64,000 nucleotides of DNA from Halobacteriales archaeon QS_8_69_26 (GCA_003023195.1 PXRX01000035.1:94020-158019), one strand, 5' to 3'; counted from the stretch's first letter, positions 29,381 to 41,670 are shown. The notes: a model not told the origin generated them from the letters alone. Translations and numbers: made by a program.

Positions 29381-30463
29381 TCACATCCCCTGGCCGTTGG
29401 AGTAGTGGTGGAGTGGCTGGTGTTCGATCCGTTCGCGGAGGTCGCCGAGGGCGGAGCGGGGGACGCCGGTCGCGAAGCGTTCGAGGAGGGCGCCGACCTC
29501 CTCGCGGGGGACCTTCACGCCGCCCTCCTCGACGACCTCGTCGGGCCGTTCCCGGAGTTCGCGGATGGTCCCGACCGCCAGCAGGAAGGGGATGGCCCAC
29601 GCGGAGAGGGTGTTGCCGTCCTCCTCGGGCATCGCCTCCAGCCAGGTCTGTGCGCCGTCGAGGTAGCCCGAGGCGTGGTCGGTCACCTCGATGATCACCC
29701 GTGCGACGGCGGCGACGTTCTCGGGGTCGGTGACGTTCTCGGGGTCGACGCCCTCCTCGCGGAGCCACCGGGCCGGGAGGTAGACGTTGTCCTCCTCGCG
29801 GTAGTCGTCGGCGACGTCCTTGGCGACGTTGACGAGCTGGAGCAGGAGGGCAAAGGCCCTGGCGTTCCCGCGCAGTGTATCGGTGACGTCGGTGGAGGCG
29901 TTCCGGGAGACGAGGTTCGTCACGAGGGTGCCGACGGTGCCGGCGGCGTACCAGCAGTACTCCTCCAGTTCGTCCAGCGTCTCGATGCGGAGGCCGCCCT
30001 CGTCGGCGTACCGGTCGACGAACTCGGCCATGCCACCGACCAGTTCCCGGACCGGGGGGCGCGCGGCCTCCCGGGGACCGGGGTCCAGCGACTCGAAGGT
30101 CCGGACCACCCGGGCCGCCTGGGCGACGACCTCCCAGTCGTCGGTTCGGTCGTCGGCGGGGGGGACCCAGGGGTCGACTGACTCCCTGAACTCGTGGACC
30201 GTCGTCGGGTCCTCGGTGTCCAGCACTGCCCGGTACTCCCGGAGCAGGCGGCTCTGTTCCTCCGGTGGAATGTGCCCGGCGTCCTCGATGGTGTCGGCGA
30301 CCCGACAGAGGAGGTAGCCGATGCAGATGTGGCGGGACATCGGTTCCTCGAGTTCCTGTATCGTGATTGCGAACGTTCGGGAGACCCCCTGGACCGCGTC
30401 GTAGCACCACTCCAGGTCGTCCTCGAACGTCCCCTCGGCCGACTGCTCGCTACGACTGTTCAT
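29381..30463 (-). CDS. Phytoene/squalene synthase family protein
   Basis: YDAVQGVSRTFAITIQEL...YLLCRVADTIEDA...LLQLVNVAKDVADDYREEDNVYLP. Confidence 0.92.
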   Translation of the reverse strand: MNSRSEQSAEGTFEDDLEWCYDAVQGVSRTFAITIQELEEPMSRHICIGYLLCRVADTIEDAGHIPPEEQSRLLREYRAVLDTEDPTTVHEFRESVDPWVPPADDRTDDWEVVAQAARVVRTFESLDPGPREAARPPVRELVGGMAEFVDRYADEGGLRIETLDELEEYCWYAAGTVGTLVTNLVSRNASTDVTDTLRGNARAFALLLQLVNVAKDVADDYREEDNVYLPARWLREEGVDPENVTDPENVAAVARVIIEVTDHASGYLDGAQTWLEAMPEEDGNTLSAWAIPFLLAVGTIRELRERPDEVVEEGGVKVPREEVGALLERFATGVPRSALGDLRERIEHQPLHHYSNGQGM

Positions 30464-30795
30464 TCGTTGGGACGCTCCTTCGAATCCATCGTAAAAAAAC
30501 TCCTTGGCTCGTGCCGACAAGAGAACGGGGGGACACTCAAAGGTGACGACGAAGGCAGTTTGGACGGGACCGACGGATCCGGCGGTCGGCGGTGCGAACG
30601 GATCCGGTCCCTCGGAGGTCGAACGGATCCGGCGTCCGGCCGGCCTGTTTGTACGTTTAGTGACACTTTTGCGACCGGTTCGGCCGGTCGGGGCTGGCGG
30701 CACCGACCCCGGTGGCCACGGGCGATCCGGACCGGTGATCGACACCGGTGGCCGCAGACGCGGCTTTTTTCGCCCCGGCGAGGGAACGACCGGCC

Positions 30796-31974
30796 ATGAG
30801 CGGGTTCGACGTCATCCCGACCGGGGCCATCGAGGAGGGGACCGCGACCGACGCCTACTTCCTGCGGACCGAGGAGACCATGCGGGAGGCGGGGCGGAAT
30901 CCCCACGTGACCGCGGAGGTCACCCTCGGACAGTTCCCCTCGGGCGAGTTCTCGGCTTTCGCCGGCGTCGCGGACGTGGCCGAACTGCTGTCGGGGCTGG
31001 ACGTGGACGCCGACGCACTGCGGGAGGGCCAGTTGTTCGACGGCGGCCCGGTCCTCCGGATCGAGGGTCCCTACTTGAAGTTCGCCCGGTTCGAGACCTC
31101 GCTCCTGGGCTTTTGCTCCCAGGCCAGCGGGTTCGCCACCCGGGCCCTGGAGGCGCGGGTCGCGGCCCCCGACCGCCTCGTGCTCTCGTTCGGCGCCCGG
31201 CACGTCCACCCCTCCATCGCCTCGGTCGTCGAGCGGTCGGCGCTACTGGCCGGCCTCGACGGGTTCAGCCACGTCGCCGCTGGCGAAGTGCTCGACCGGG
31301 AACCCGGCGGGACGATGCCCCACGCCCTGCTCATCTGCTTCGGGAAGGGGAACCAGGAGGCCGCCTGGCGCGACTTCGACGAGGCGGTCGGCCCCGAGGT
31401 TCCACGGATCGCGCTGTGTGACACGTTCGACGACGAGGCGGACGAGGCGGTCCGGGCCGCCGAGGCCGTCGAGGACCTGTCGGGGGTGCGCCTGGACACC
31501 ACCGGCTCCCGGCGCGGCGACTTCGCACACATCGTCCGGGAGGTCCGCTGGGAACTCGACGGGGCGGGCCACGAGGACGTGGAGATATTCTGTTCCGGGG
31601 GGATCACCCCGGAGACGATGCGGGAGTTGCGGCCGTGGGCCGACGGCTTCGGCGTCGGATCCTACATCACCGACGCCGACCCACTCGACTTCGGGATGGA
31701 CATCGTCGAGGTCGAGGGCGACTCGGTCGGCAAGCGCGGGCGCCTCCCCGGCGCCAAGGAGGCGTACCGGACCGCCGACGGGGCCCACGAGGTCCGCCGG
31801 GCGGCCGACGGGGCGCCGGACGGGGGCCGCCGACTGCTGGAACCGCTGGTGCGCGACGGCGAGGTGGTCCGAGAGTTCGACCTCGACGCGGCGGCCGACC
31901 GCGCCCTCGCCGACGCCCGCGAGGTGGACTTCCGGGACGTGGCCCGGGAGCGCCTGACCGGCGTCCGGGACTGA
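30796..31974 (+). CDS. Nicotinate phosphoribosyltransferase
   Basis: IEGPYLKFARFETSLLGFCSQASGFATRALEAR...FGARHVHPSIA...FCSGGITPETM. Confidence 0.9.
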   Translation: MSGFDVIPTGAIEEGTATDAYFLRTEETMREAGRNPHVTAEVTLGQFPSGEFSAFAGVADVAELLSGLDVDADALREGQLFDGGPVLRIEGPYLKFARFETSLLGFCSQASGFATRALEARVAAPDRLVLSFGARHVHPSIASVVERSALLAGLDGFSHVAAGEVLDREPGGTMPHALLICFGKGNQEAAWRDFDEAVGPEVPRIALCDTFDDEADEAVRAAEAVEDLSGVRLDTTGSRRGDFAHIVREVRWELDGAGHEDVEIFCSGGITPETMRELRPWADGFGVGSYITDADPLDFGMDIVEVEGDSVGKRGRLPGAKEAYRTADGAHEVRRAADGAPDGGRRLLEPLVRDGEVVREFDLDAAADRALADAREVDFRDVARERLTGVRD

Positions 31975-31998
31975 TCGGTCGGGTCGACGCCGACGGTT

Positions 31999-32016
31999 TA
32001 CGGTAAGTTTCCTGTA
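31999..32016. promoter_or_regulatory. Dispersed palindrome, site 3: TACGGTAAGTTTCCTGTA
   Basis: Imperfect (TTCC instead of TTAC), otherwise fits. Confidence 0.65.
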
Positions 32017-32054
32017 AGCGCGGGTCGCCGGGGTCGTCGGGTCGGAACGGGACG

Positions 32055-32239
32055 ATGGACCTGCATCGTCCCACCGGCGACCCGGTCGAGGAGTACATCG
32101 TCGCCGGGGAACCGTACACGCTTGTCGAGGCGTTCGACCTCGCCGAGTCGATCACCGGGATCGACGCCCCGCGGGCGGTCCCGGCCTGGCCCTTCCGGGG
32201 GATGGCCGCCGTCTCGGGTGTCCTCGACCGGTTCCTCAC
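32055..32239 (+). pseudogene. Nucleoside-diphosphate-sugar epimerase, central fragment interrupted by IS200/IS605-like element
   Basis: VEEYIVAGEPYTLVEAFDLAESITGIDAPRAVPAWPFRGMAAVSGVLDRFL; reading continues in the 63693-63904 minus-strand fragment. Confidence 0.85.
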
Positions 32240-32419
32240 AGCGGTAACAGCGCGGAAGCCCACGGCTTTGAGCCGTGGGAGGAAGCGCGTAAGCTTGATG
32301 TGACTTCGAATCGAACACTCGAACACGTCCCACGGAAGGGGAGTGGGGCTTTCGAGCCGGGAGCGCGAAACTCGGGAGTCCGACTGGCAAGCCCACGAGT
32401 TTACTCGTGGGTAGCTGAC
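32240..32419 (+). mobile_element. 180-bp non-autonomous IS200/IS605-like element (MITE/PATE-type)
   Basis: Hairpins CCCACGGC-TTTGA-GCCGTGGG and CCCACGAG-TTTA-CTCGTGGG near its ends; right ~86 bp identical (inverted) to 63905 onward. Confidence 0.85.
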
Positions 32420-32572
32420 TACCCCAGACCCCCACGTGCGGAGTCACCGTCGAGACAGCCCCGATGTTCCGAGACCGTCGAGGTCCGCGCGACGTCGGCC
32501 CGGATCGATGTCGAGGAGAGGTCCCCGAAGACTGTTACGACGAGGAGACGGAATATCCGGAGCGGTGCGGCG

Positions 32573-32953
32573 TCAGGCCTCCGCCTCGATCCCGGTGACC
32601 TCGACGTACTGGGCCAGGGTCCGGAGGATCCCGTCGAGTTCCTCGCCCGACAGCGAGTAACGCTGCTGGGCGTAGACGGTCCGGAGTTCCTGGCGGTCCC
32701 GGGGGAGCAGGTCGGCTATCTTGTAGGCGGTGGCCTCGTCGACCTTCTCGTGGTCCCGGAGTTCGGCGACGAGTTCCTGGGCCTCGTCGGCGTCCAGCAC
32801 CGCGAACCGGTTCGCGTGCTGGATCGACCGCGCGAGGACGTAGTGCATCTCCCTCTCCTGGGCGGCCCGTTCCATCTCCAGGTCCTGGAGTATCTCCTTG
32901 GTCTCGGAGACGGTGATGTACTCCTCGTCGACGATCTCTTTGAAGATCGTCAT
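32573..32953 (-). CDS. rpoF: RNA polymerase Rpb4 family protein (subunit F)
   Basis: MTIFKEIVDEEYITVSETKEILQDLEMERAAQEREMHYVLARSIQHANRFAVLDADEA... Confidence 0.92.
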   Translation of the reverse strand: MTIFKEIVDEEYITVSETKEILQDLEMERAAQEREMHYVLARSIQHANRFAVLDADEAQELVAELRDHEKVDEATAYKIADLLPRDRQELRTVYAQQRYSLSGEELDGILRTLAQYVEVTGIEAEA

Positions 32954-32960
32954 AGCAGTT

Positions 32961-33263
32961 CTACTCCCCGTCCGTCTCGTGGGCTTCGAGGTGCACCGGC
33001 GCGGCGATGACCTGCTTGTCCTTCCCACCGTCCGTTATCTCCACAACGTAGGCGTCGCCCTGGCGGCCGACGACCTCGCCGGTGTGGCCGTTGAACCGGT
33101 GATGGAACCGGCCGTCGGGGATGCTCGGGTCGATGCTGAGGTGGACCATCTGGCCCTCCTCGAAGGACTCGACCGAGCGCCGGGGCGGGGAGATGCCTCG
33201 TTCCCGGGGGTCGTTCGACAGTTTCTCGCGCGTTCCGGTTCGTGGTCCCTCGGAGTTCGGCAT
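32961..33263 (-). CDS. rpl21e: 50S ribosomal protein L21e
   Basis: MPNSEGPRTGTREKLSNDPRERGISPPRRSVESFEEGQMVHLSIDPSIPDGRFHHRFNGHTGEV. Confidence 0.95.
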   Translation of the reverse strand: MPNSEGPRTGTREKLSNDPRERGISPPRRSVESFEEGQMVHLSIDPSIPDGRFHHRFNGHTGEVVGRQGDAYVVEITDGGKDKQVIAAPVHLEAHETDGE

Positions 33264-33489
33264 AGTCGTGGGGCACCCTATTCCGGTGAACCGTATAAAC
33301 CATACGTTCCCGGTCGACGGATCCCGGCGTTCCCGGCCGTTCGATCCCGGCGACGGACAGGGTCGGCGCATCGATCCCGGGGCAGGAGAGGGTCGGCACC
33401 GCCGGAGCGACCCGGTTGGAACACCTTCTTGACCCCCGGACTGGAAGGGTCTGGAAACGGGTCGTCGCCGTCGGTGACCCGGAGGATCC

Positions 33490-34590
33490 ATGACCGAACG
33501 TGACGACGGATACTCGCTCTACGACAAGGTCGTCGCCGGCACCGCCGCCGTCCTGCCGGCGGTACTCGTCGGCGTGTTCCTCGAGGCGCTCCTCCCCGGC
33601 GGGACGGGGCTGTTCGGGGGCGTGGCCGCGTGGTACCTGGTGACCAAGCGCCTCCTCTCCGAGCGTCGGCCGTCCGGCGAGGAGGACGTTCCCGGGGACC
33701 CCGAGGCGGCCGGCCTCGTGTGGGAGGTCGAGAGCGAACTCGACGGCCTCGCCGCCGACGCGCCCGACGGGGAACTCCCGGTTGCCCGGGGGATCCACGA
33801 CCGGGCGAGACGCTACCTCGACCACGGGGCGTACAACCGCGCCCGGCGGACCGCCGAGCGTGCCCGACGGGTCGGGGAGGAGGAGGCCGTCGTCCGCGCG
33901 GTCGTCGCTGCGGGCGAGGCGGTCCGCGGACAGGTCGCCGCTATCCCGCGGATGGAGGAACTGCTCAGGGAGGCCGAGGAGGACGCGGGAACGGACCCGG
34001 AGCGCGCCGGGGAACTCGTGGGGGACGCCCGGGGGATCGCCCACCGACTCGTCGACGACCTCCGGGACGGGGCCGGGGAGCGCGCGGAGTCCGCCCGCCG
34101 GGCCGCCGCCCGTGGCGACCACGACCGCGCCGAGGAACTGTGGTCCGAGGCGTACGAGGTCGCGACCGCGGCCCTCGACATCGCACTGGACGGTCCGGCG
34201 GCGGTCGCCCCCGACGCCGCCGGGAACGCCGACCGGCGACGGACCGGCAGGGAGGGCACCGATCCCCAGGGGGTGATAGAGGACGATCCCCGTCGCGGAG
34301 GCCAGGGCGATCGCCGCCCTGCGAGCGGGTATCCGCCAGACGAGGGGACCGCACCGGCGGACCGGTCCGACCGCGAGACGGGGACCGGCGAACCGGTGGA
34401 CGCTCCGGGTCGGGGACCCCGGACCGGGGACCGGCGGGACGGGATCGAAGCGGAACGATCCCACTGGGATCCGGCCGGAGACGCCGAACCGGATCCGACC
34501 GGACCCGCCGAACGGGAGCCGACGGGGGACCGCAACCCGGACCCGACCGGGCCCGCCGAACGGGAGCGGGAGTCCGAACGCGAGTCCTGA
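33490..34590 (+). CDS. Hypothetical protein: N-terminal TM region, helical repeats, disordered charged tail
   Basis: MTERDDGYSLYDKVVAGTAAVLPAVLVGVFLEALL...; tail of EPDPTGPAEREPTGDRNPDPTGPAERERESERES repeats. Confidence 0.75.
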   Translation: MTERDDGYSLYDKVVAGTAAVLPAVLVGVFLEALLPGGTGLFGGVAAWYLVTKRLLSERRPSGEEDVPGDPEAAGLVWEVESELDGLAADAPDGELPVARGIHDRARRYLDHGAYNRARRTAERARRVGEEEAVVRAVVAAGEAVRGQVAAIPRMEELLREAEEDAGTDPERAGELVGDARGIAHRLVDDLRDGAGERAESARRAAARGDHDRAEELWSEAYEVATAALDIALDGPAAVAPDAAGNADRRRTGREGTDPQGVIEDDPRRGGQGDRRPASGYPPDEGTAPADRSDRETGTGEPVDAPGRGPRTGDRRDGIEAERSHWDPAGDAEPDPTGPAEREPTGDRNPDPTGPAERERESERES

Positions 34591-34749
34591 TCCACGACCG
34601 GGAGCGTGAACGCGAGTCCCACCCTCGACCGGGAACGTGAACGCGAGTCCCGATACCCGGGCGTGGGTGGATCCGCTCCGCACCCTGGTCGTTCCGCCGA
34701 CGGGATCGCGGGCGAGATCCGGGAACGGGATCGCGGGCGAGATCCGGGT
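34561..34749. repeat. Tandem duplications: ~30-bp CGGGARCGTGAACGCGAGTCCC units (34561-34655) and a 25-bp unit x2 (34700-34749)
   Basis: Direct reading. Confidence 0.85.
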
Positions 34750-34780
34750 ACCTAACACCCAGGGGGGCGTTGGGTCGTCC

Positions 34781-35956
34781 ATGACCGACGACTCCGGGGA
34801 ACCCTTCCGCTTCGAGACCCGCTCGATCCACGCCGGCCAGGAGCCCGACCGAGAGACCGGGGCGCTGATGACGCCGATCCACGCCAACTCGACCTACGAG
34901 CAGGACGCCCCGGGCGAGGACCGGGGCTACGAGTACTCCCGGACCGCCAACCCCACGCGGACCGACCTGGAGGCCAACCTCGCCAGCCTGGAGGATGGCG
35001 ACTACGGCCGCGCGTTCTCCAGCGGAATGGGCGCGATCAACACCCTCCTCAACCTGCTCGAGGCGGGCGACCACGTCGTGACCGGCGACGACATCTACGG
35101 CGGCACCTACCGGATCTTCCGGGAGGTCTACGAGGACTACGACCTCTCGTTCTCGTTCGTGGACACGCGCGACCTGGCGGCCGTCGAGGAGGCCATGCGC
35201 CCCGAGACGGAACTCGTCTTCCTGGAGACGCCGACCAACCCCCTGATGCGGATCACCGACGTCGAGGGGGCCGCCGACCTGGCCGACGAGTACGGTGCGC
35301 TCTGTGCGGTCGACAACACCTTCGCCACCCCCTACCTCCAGCGACCGCTCGAACTCGGTGCGGACGTGTCGGTGCAGTCGCTCACCAAGTACCTCGGCGG
35401 CCACTCCGACGTCGTGGGCGGGGCGCTCCTGACGGACGACGCCGACCTCGACGAGCGGATCGGGTTCTACCAGAACTCCGTGGGCGCGACCCCCGGTCCC
35501 CACGACTGCTTCCTCGTCCTGCGGGGCACCAAGACCCTCCCCGTCCGGATGGACCGCCACTGCGAGAACGCCCGTGCGATCGCCGACTGGCTCGACGATC
35601 ACCCGGCCGTGAGCGCGGTCCACTACCCCGGCCTGGAGAGCCACCCGCAACACGACCTGGCCGCCGAACAGATGGACGACTTCGGGGGGATGCTCAGCTT
35701 CGAACTCGACGCCACCCTCGAGGAGGCGAGCGACGTGGTCTCGAACACCGAGGTGTTCACCCTCGCCGAGAGCCTCGGGGGCGTCGAGAGCCTCATCGAG
35801 CAACCCGCCGCCATGACCCACGCCTCGATCCCCCGCGAGGAACGCCTGGAAGCGGGCCTGACCGACGGCCTGATCCGGGCGAGCGTGGGGATCGAACACG
35901 TCGACGACCTGATCGAGGACCTGGATCAGGCGATGGACGCGGCCGGACTCGGCTGA
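34781..35956 (+). CDS. Cys/Met metabolism PLP enzyme (cystathionine gamma-synthase/lyase type)
   Basis: FETRSIHAGQEPDRETGALMTPIHANSTY...VQSLTKYLGGHSDVVGG. Confidence 0.92.
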   Translation: MTDDSGEPFRFETRSIHAGQEPDRETGALMTPIHANSTYEQDAPGEDRGYEYSRTANPTRTDLEANLASLEDGDYGRAFSSGMGAINTLLNLLEAGDHVVTGDDIYGGTYRIFREVYEDYDLSFSFVDTRDLAAVEEAMRPETELVFLETPTNPLMRITDVEGAADLADEYGALCAVDNTFATPYLQRPLELGADVSVQSLTKYLGGHSDVVGGALLTDDADLDERIGFYQNSVGATPGPHDCFLVLRGTKTLPVRMDRHCENARAIADWLDDHPAVSAVHYPGLESHPQHDLAAEQMDDFGGMLSFELDATLEEASDVVSNTEVFTLAESLGGVESLIEQPAAMTHASIPREERLEAGLTDGLIRASVGIEHVDDLIEDLDQAMDAAGLG

Positions 35957-36224
35957 CGGCCGTCGGGGAACCCCCCTGCCTGGCGATCCGGTCGGTGAAC
36001 CACCGACGCTGCTCACCGACCCTCCCCACGAGTCTGCCCGCCGACCGTCCCCGTGGCGCGCGAGCAACGCGCGAGGGACGACCGACCGAGCGACCGCAGG
36101 GAGCGACGGGAGGGAGTCGGCTGGGGAGGGCGTGGCCGCCGACCCGACGGTCGGCGTCTGACGCCCGTGTTATCCACCCCCACGCGGACGCCATTTTTAA
36201 GAGGCTGACCCCCCGAGTAGATGT

Positions 36225-36860
36225 ATGGCCGCGCACGGCCGTCCCGCCCTTCGGGATCTCTTCGACGAGTCGCCGACGCCGCACATCGCCCACCCACCAC
36301 GCACCCACCACAGGGACTTTTACGTAGCCACGGACGGGTCCTTCCGGTCCTCGCGGGCGGGCGGCCTCGGCGCAGTAATCGAAACCCGGGACGGGTGCCG
36401 GGTCGCCAGGGTCGCACTCCACGACGGGTCGCCGGACAACAACGTCGCCGAGTTCCGGGCGCTCCACCTCGGCCTCGACGTCCTCGCCGAACGCGCACCG
36501 GACGACGCCAGGGTCGGGGTCCTCGTCGACCACGACGACCTCGCCAGCAACGTCAACGCCGCCGTCCTCGCGGCGGGCCACCCCGACTTCGAGCCCCCGG
36601 CCCAGTTCAGGGTTCCTCCTGCAAGCCGCCACCACTGGCGGGGGATCCGCGCCCGCCTCTCCGGGTTCGATGAGGTCCGGGCCGCACGGATCGAGAGCGA
36701 CCACAACCCCGCACACCCCCTCGCGAACGACCCCGCCGGCTTCGAGCACGTCAACCGCGAACTCGACCGGTGCGTCCTGCCGGAACCGCTGGACGGGACG
36801 GCCGACGACGACCCCCGCTACCCGCCGCCGTCGCGTCGTGATAGGCGGGCAAGCGACTGA
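36225..36860 (+). CDS. rnhA: Ribonuclease HI (archaeal type)
   Basis: FYVATDGSFRSSRAGGLGAVIETRDGC...NNVAEFRALHLGLDVL...ARIESDHNPAHPLAN. Confidence 0.88.
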   Translation: MAAHGRPALRDLFDESPTPHIAHPPRTHHRDFYVATDGSFRSSRAGGLGAVIETRDGCRVARVALHDGSPDNNVAEFRALHLGLDVLAERAPDDARVGVLVDHDDLASNVNAAVLAAGHPDFEPPAQFRVPPASRHHWRGIRARLSGFDEVRAARIESDHNPAHPLANDPAGFEHVNRELDRCVLPEPLDGTADDDPRYPPPSRRDRRASD

Positions 36861-36875
36861 TCCCGGTCCGCGATC

Positions 36876-36893
36876 TACGGTAACCTTACTGTA
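36876..36893. promoter_or_regulatory. Dispersed palindrome, site 4: TACGGTAACCTTACTGTA
   Basis: Between convergent rnhA and malic enzyme genes. Confidence 0.75.
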
Positions 36894-36953
36894 AACCGCC
36901 GGTCACCGGCAGGTACCCCAGTGGGACGGATCTCCGAGGCCGGATCCCGGCCC

Positions 36954-39209
<2,256 letters not shown>

Positions 39210-39351
39210 GCGCCGCCCGTTCGTGGGAAGGCACTAAAAGTGTGTGGAGGGAGGGTTCGACGATCGTCGAACACGGGCCGCGGGGGCGCGGACCGGCGTG
39301 CCCGGACGCCGGTGGCCGGGCCGACGGGTCCGCACGGGCCGGTGACGGACC

Positions 39352-40962
39352 CTACGGCTCCTCGACTGTCCCGCCGGCCGCCTCGTCGGGGGCCCCCGCC
39401 CCGTCGTCGGGAGGTTGCTCGGCGACGCTGATGCGACGCTGTCCCGTGAACTCCAGGATCATCCCGAGGATCGAGACGACCGCGATGACGGCGAACGGTC
39501 CGCCGGTGATGATCGCGGCCTCCTGGAGTGCCTCGGCGCCGCCGAGGGTCAGGACGACCGCGGCGATGACGCCGACGAGCACTCCCCACAGCACGCGAAC
39601 CCGGGGTGCCGGCTCGGTCGTGCCGTAGGTGGTGAGCATCGAGAGGCTCAACACGGCCGTGTCGGCAGAGGTGACGAGCCAGGTGATGACCGTTCCGAGG
39701 AACGCGAGCATCAGCAGGCTCCCGAACGGCAGCGCCTCGAACAGGGGGAAGGCGGCCACCGCCTCGGTGGTTCCCTCCTGGCCCAGCACGCCGAGGATGT
39801 CGGCGCCCCCGGTCTGCTGGAGGTGGATCGAGGTGTTGCCCATGATGCCGAACCACGCCATCGTCGCCAGCGCCGGCGCGACCACGCCCGTGACGACCAC
39901 CTCCCGGATCGACCGACCCCGCGAGATGCGGGCGATGAACAGGCCGACGAACGGCGCCCACGAGAGCCACCAGGCCCAGTAGAACACCGTCCACGTGCCC
40001 CCGACCCAGTCGCCGGCCCCGACGAGGCTGCCCGTCTCGCCGTTGTAGAGGCTCATCATCGGGAACTCGACGAGGTAGTAGCCAAAGCCCTCGGCGGTCC
40101 CCGTGAGGATCCGCATGGTCGGACCCAGCAGGAACACGGCCAGCGCCAGCGCACCGAACAGCACCACGTTGACGATCGCTATCCGTCTGATCCCGCGGTT
40201 GACCCCGGTCACGACGGACACGGTGAAGATGAGTGTGAACCCGCCTATCACCGCCACGGTGCCGATCACGCTCGTCTCGGCGCCGAACTGGTAGGCCGTT
40301 CCCTCGAGGAACTGCCTGCTGATCAGCCCGAGGGTGGTCGTCAGGCCGCCCAGCGTGGCGAAGACCGCCAGCACGTCGACCAGTTTCGAGAGGCCACCGT
40401 CGAGGTCGTCGAGTCCCACCACGGGGGCCAGGAGCGTCGAGACCCTGAGCGGCGCGTCGAAGTTGTAGGCGTAGTACGCGATCGGGATCCCGATGACCGC
40501 GTAGGCCGTCCAGGCCGAAAAGCCCCAGTGGAACATCGTGTACTGGATCGCACCGAGCGCGGCGGCCGAGGACTGGGCCTCGGCACCGACGTACGGCGGG
40601 ACGAACTCGAAGTGGAATATCGCCTCGGCGGGACCCCAGAACACGATACCGGCCGCGATGCCGGCCGAGAACAGCATCGCGAAGTACACGGGGTAGCTAA
40701 ACTCGGGATCGCCGTCCCCGAGCTGGACCGACCCCCACGGGCCGACCAGCAGCCAGGCGACGAACACGACGAACAGGAACACCACCGACAGGTACAGCAT
40801 CCCGACCTCCTTCCAGAGGAACTGGTTGACGTCCGAGGCGACGCCGGAAACCCAATCCCCGGCAACGATCATCGCGAGCACGAAGACCGCCGCCACACAG
40901 ACGCCGACGCCGCCGACGATACCGTCTATTCGCTCGTTCGCTCCGTCCGGTTTGTCTATCAT
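39352..40962 (-). CDS. BCCT family (betaine/carnitine/choline) transporter
   Basis: GIAAGIVFWGPAEAIFHF...QYTMFHWGFSAWTAYAVIGIPIAYYAYN...FYWAWWLSWAPFVGLFIARISRGRSIREVV. Confidence 0.95.
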   Translation of the reverse strand: MIDKPDGANERIDGIVGGVGVCVAAVFVLAMIVAGDWVSGVASDVNQFLWKEVGMLYLSVVFLFVVFVAWLLVGPWGSVQLGDGDPEFSYPVYFAMLFSAGIAAGIVFWGPAEAIFHFEFVPPYVGAEAQSSAAALGAIQYTMFHWGFSAWTAYAVIGIPIAYYAYNFDAPLRVSTLLAPVVGLDDLDGGLSKLVDVLAVFATLGGLTTTLGLISRQFLEGTAYQFGAETSVIGTVAVIGGFTLIFTVSVVTGVNRGIRRIAIVNVVLFGALALAVFLLGPTMRILTGTAEGFGYYLVEFPMMSLYNGETGSLVGAGDWVGGTWTVFYWAWWLSWAPFVGLFIARISRGRSIREVVVTGVVAPALATMAWFGIMGNTSIHLQQTGGADILGVLGQEGTTEAVAAFPLFEALPFGSLLMLAFLGTVITWLVTSADTAVLSLSMLTTYGTTEPAPRVRVLWGVLVGVIAAVVLTLGGAEALQEAAIITGGPFAVIAVVSILGMILEFTGQRRISVAEQPPDDGAGAPDEAAGGTVEEP

Positions 40963-41044
40963 AGTTTCGCTTTCGACCTCCGATTGCCGAACTCCGGTCG
41001 ACCGCCGAACGGCGGTCGGACGCCTGCCTCCGTCCGACCAGTTC

Positions 41045-41278
41045 CTACGTCGTTGCCGCCGGCTCCGGCAGGACCGACAGCGTGATCAGGAACGTGGCGG
41101 CGAACACCATTCCAGCGGCGAGCACCAGCTCGACGGTCAGCCACCCGCCGACGATCGACGGCATCATGTATACCGACAGCAACAGGCTCCCCGAACCGAT
41201 GCAGACGACGGTCAACCCGAGGATCAGGTCGGAACTCATCGGGTCCTGGTCGACGGGATAGCTCCGGTCGCGTTCCAT
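41045..41278 (-). CDS. Small two-TM protein upstream of the BCCT transporter
   Basis: MERDRSYPVDQDPMSSDLILGLTVVCIGSGSLLLSVYMMPSIVGGWLTVELVLAAGMVFAATFLITLSVLPEPAATT. Confidence 0.7.
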   Translation of the reverse strand: MERDRSYPVDQDPMSSDLILGLTVVCIGSGSLLLSVYMMPSIVGGWLTVELVLAAGMVFAATFLITLSVLPEPAATT

Positions 41279-41484
41279 GATACGGGTTAACGATTAACAG
41301 TCCCCGTATTGATTCCTTTGGCCGAAACAAAACATAAGAAACTAACAATTCCGTGACCCGCGGTACGGTGACCGCCCGGCGCGTCGAACGCGCTGGCCGG
41401 ACCGGCGCCCGGGACCCCGAGACGCCGACCGATCCTACCACTGCCGCCACGAACAGGCCGGCCGGACCACCCGCCGATACCACG

Positions 41485-41583
41485 AACACGCCGGTCGATC
41501 CCACCGGAAACGCGCCGAACACGCCGGTCGATCCCACCAGGGACGCGCCGAACACGCCGGTCGATCCCACCAGGGACGTCTCG
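41485..41583. repeat. 33-bp tandem repeat x3 (GAACACGCCGGTCGATCCCACCAGGGACGCGCC)
   Basis: Direct reading; intergenic. Confidence 0.9.
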
Positions 41584-41670
41584 GACACCCAGGCAGAGCC
41601 ACGTCCCCGACCGCCCCGGTCGACGCTGACAGGCGGGTGGGGCGGCGCCGACCGGCGGCCGCCGTGGTAC

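Noticed and set aside
36058-36110. CGCGCGAGCAACGCGCGAG and nearby GC-rich palindromes as a novel repeat
   Set aside because: Simple GC-rich self-complementary sequence common in haloarchaeal intergenic DNA; no second copy of the unit in the window.
39415-41085. 556-aa plus-strand ORF
   Set aside because: Antisense to the BCCT transporter; composition is that of a reverse-strand shadow frame.
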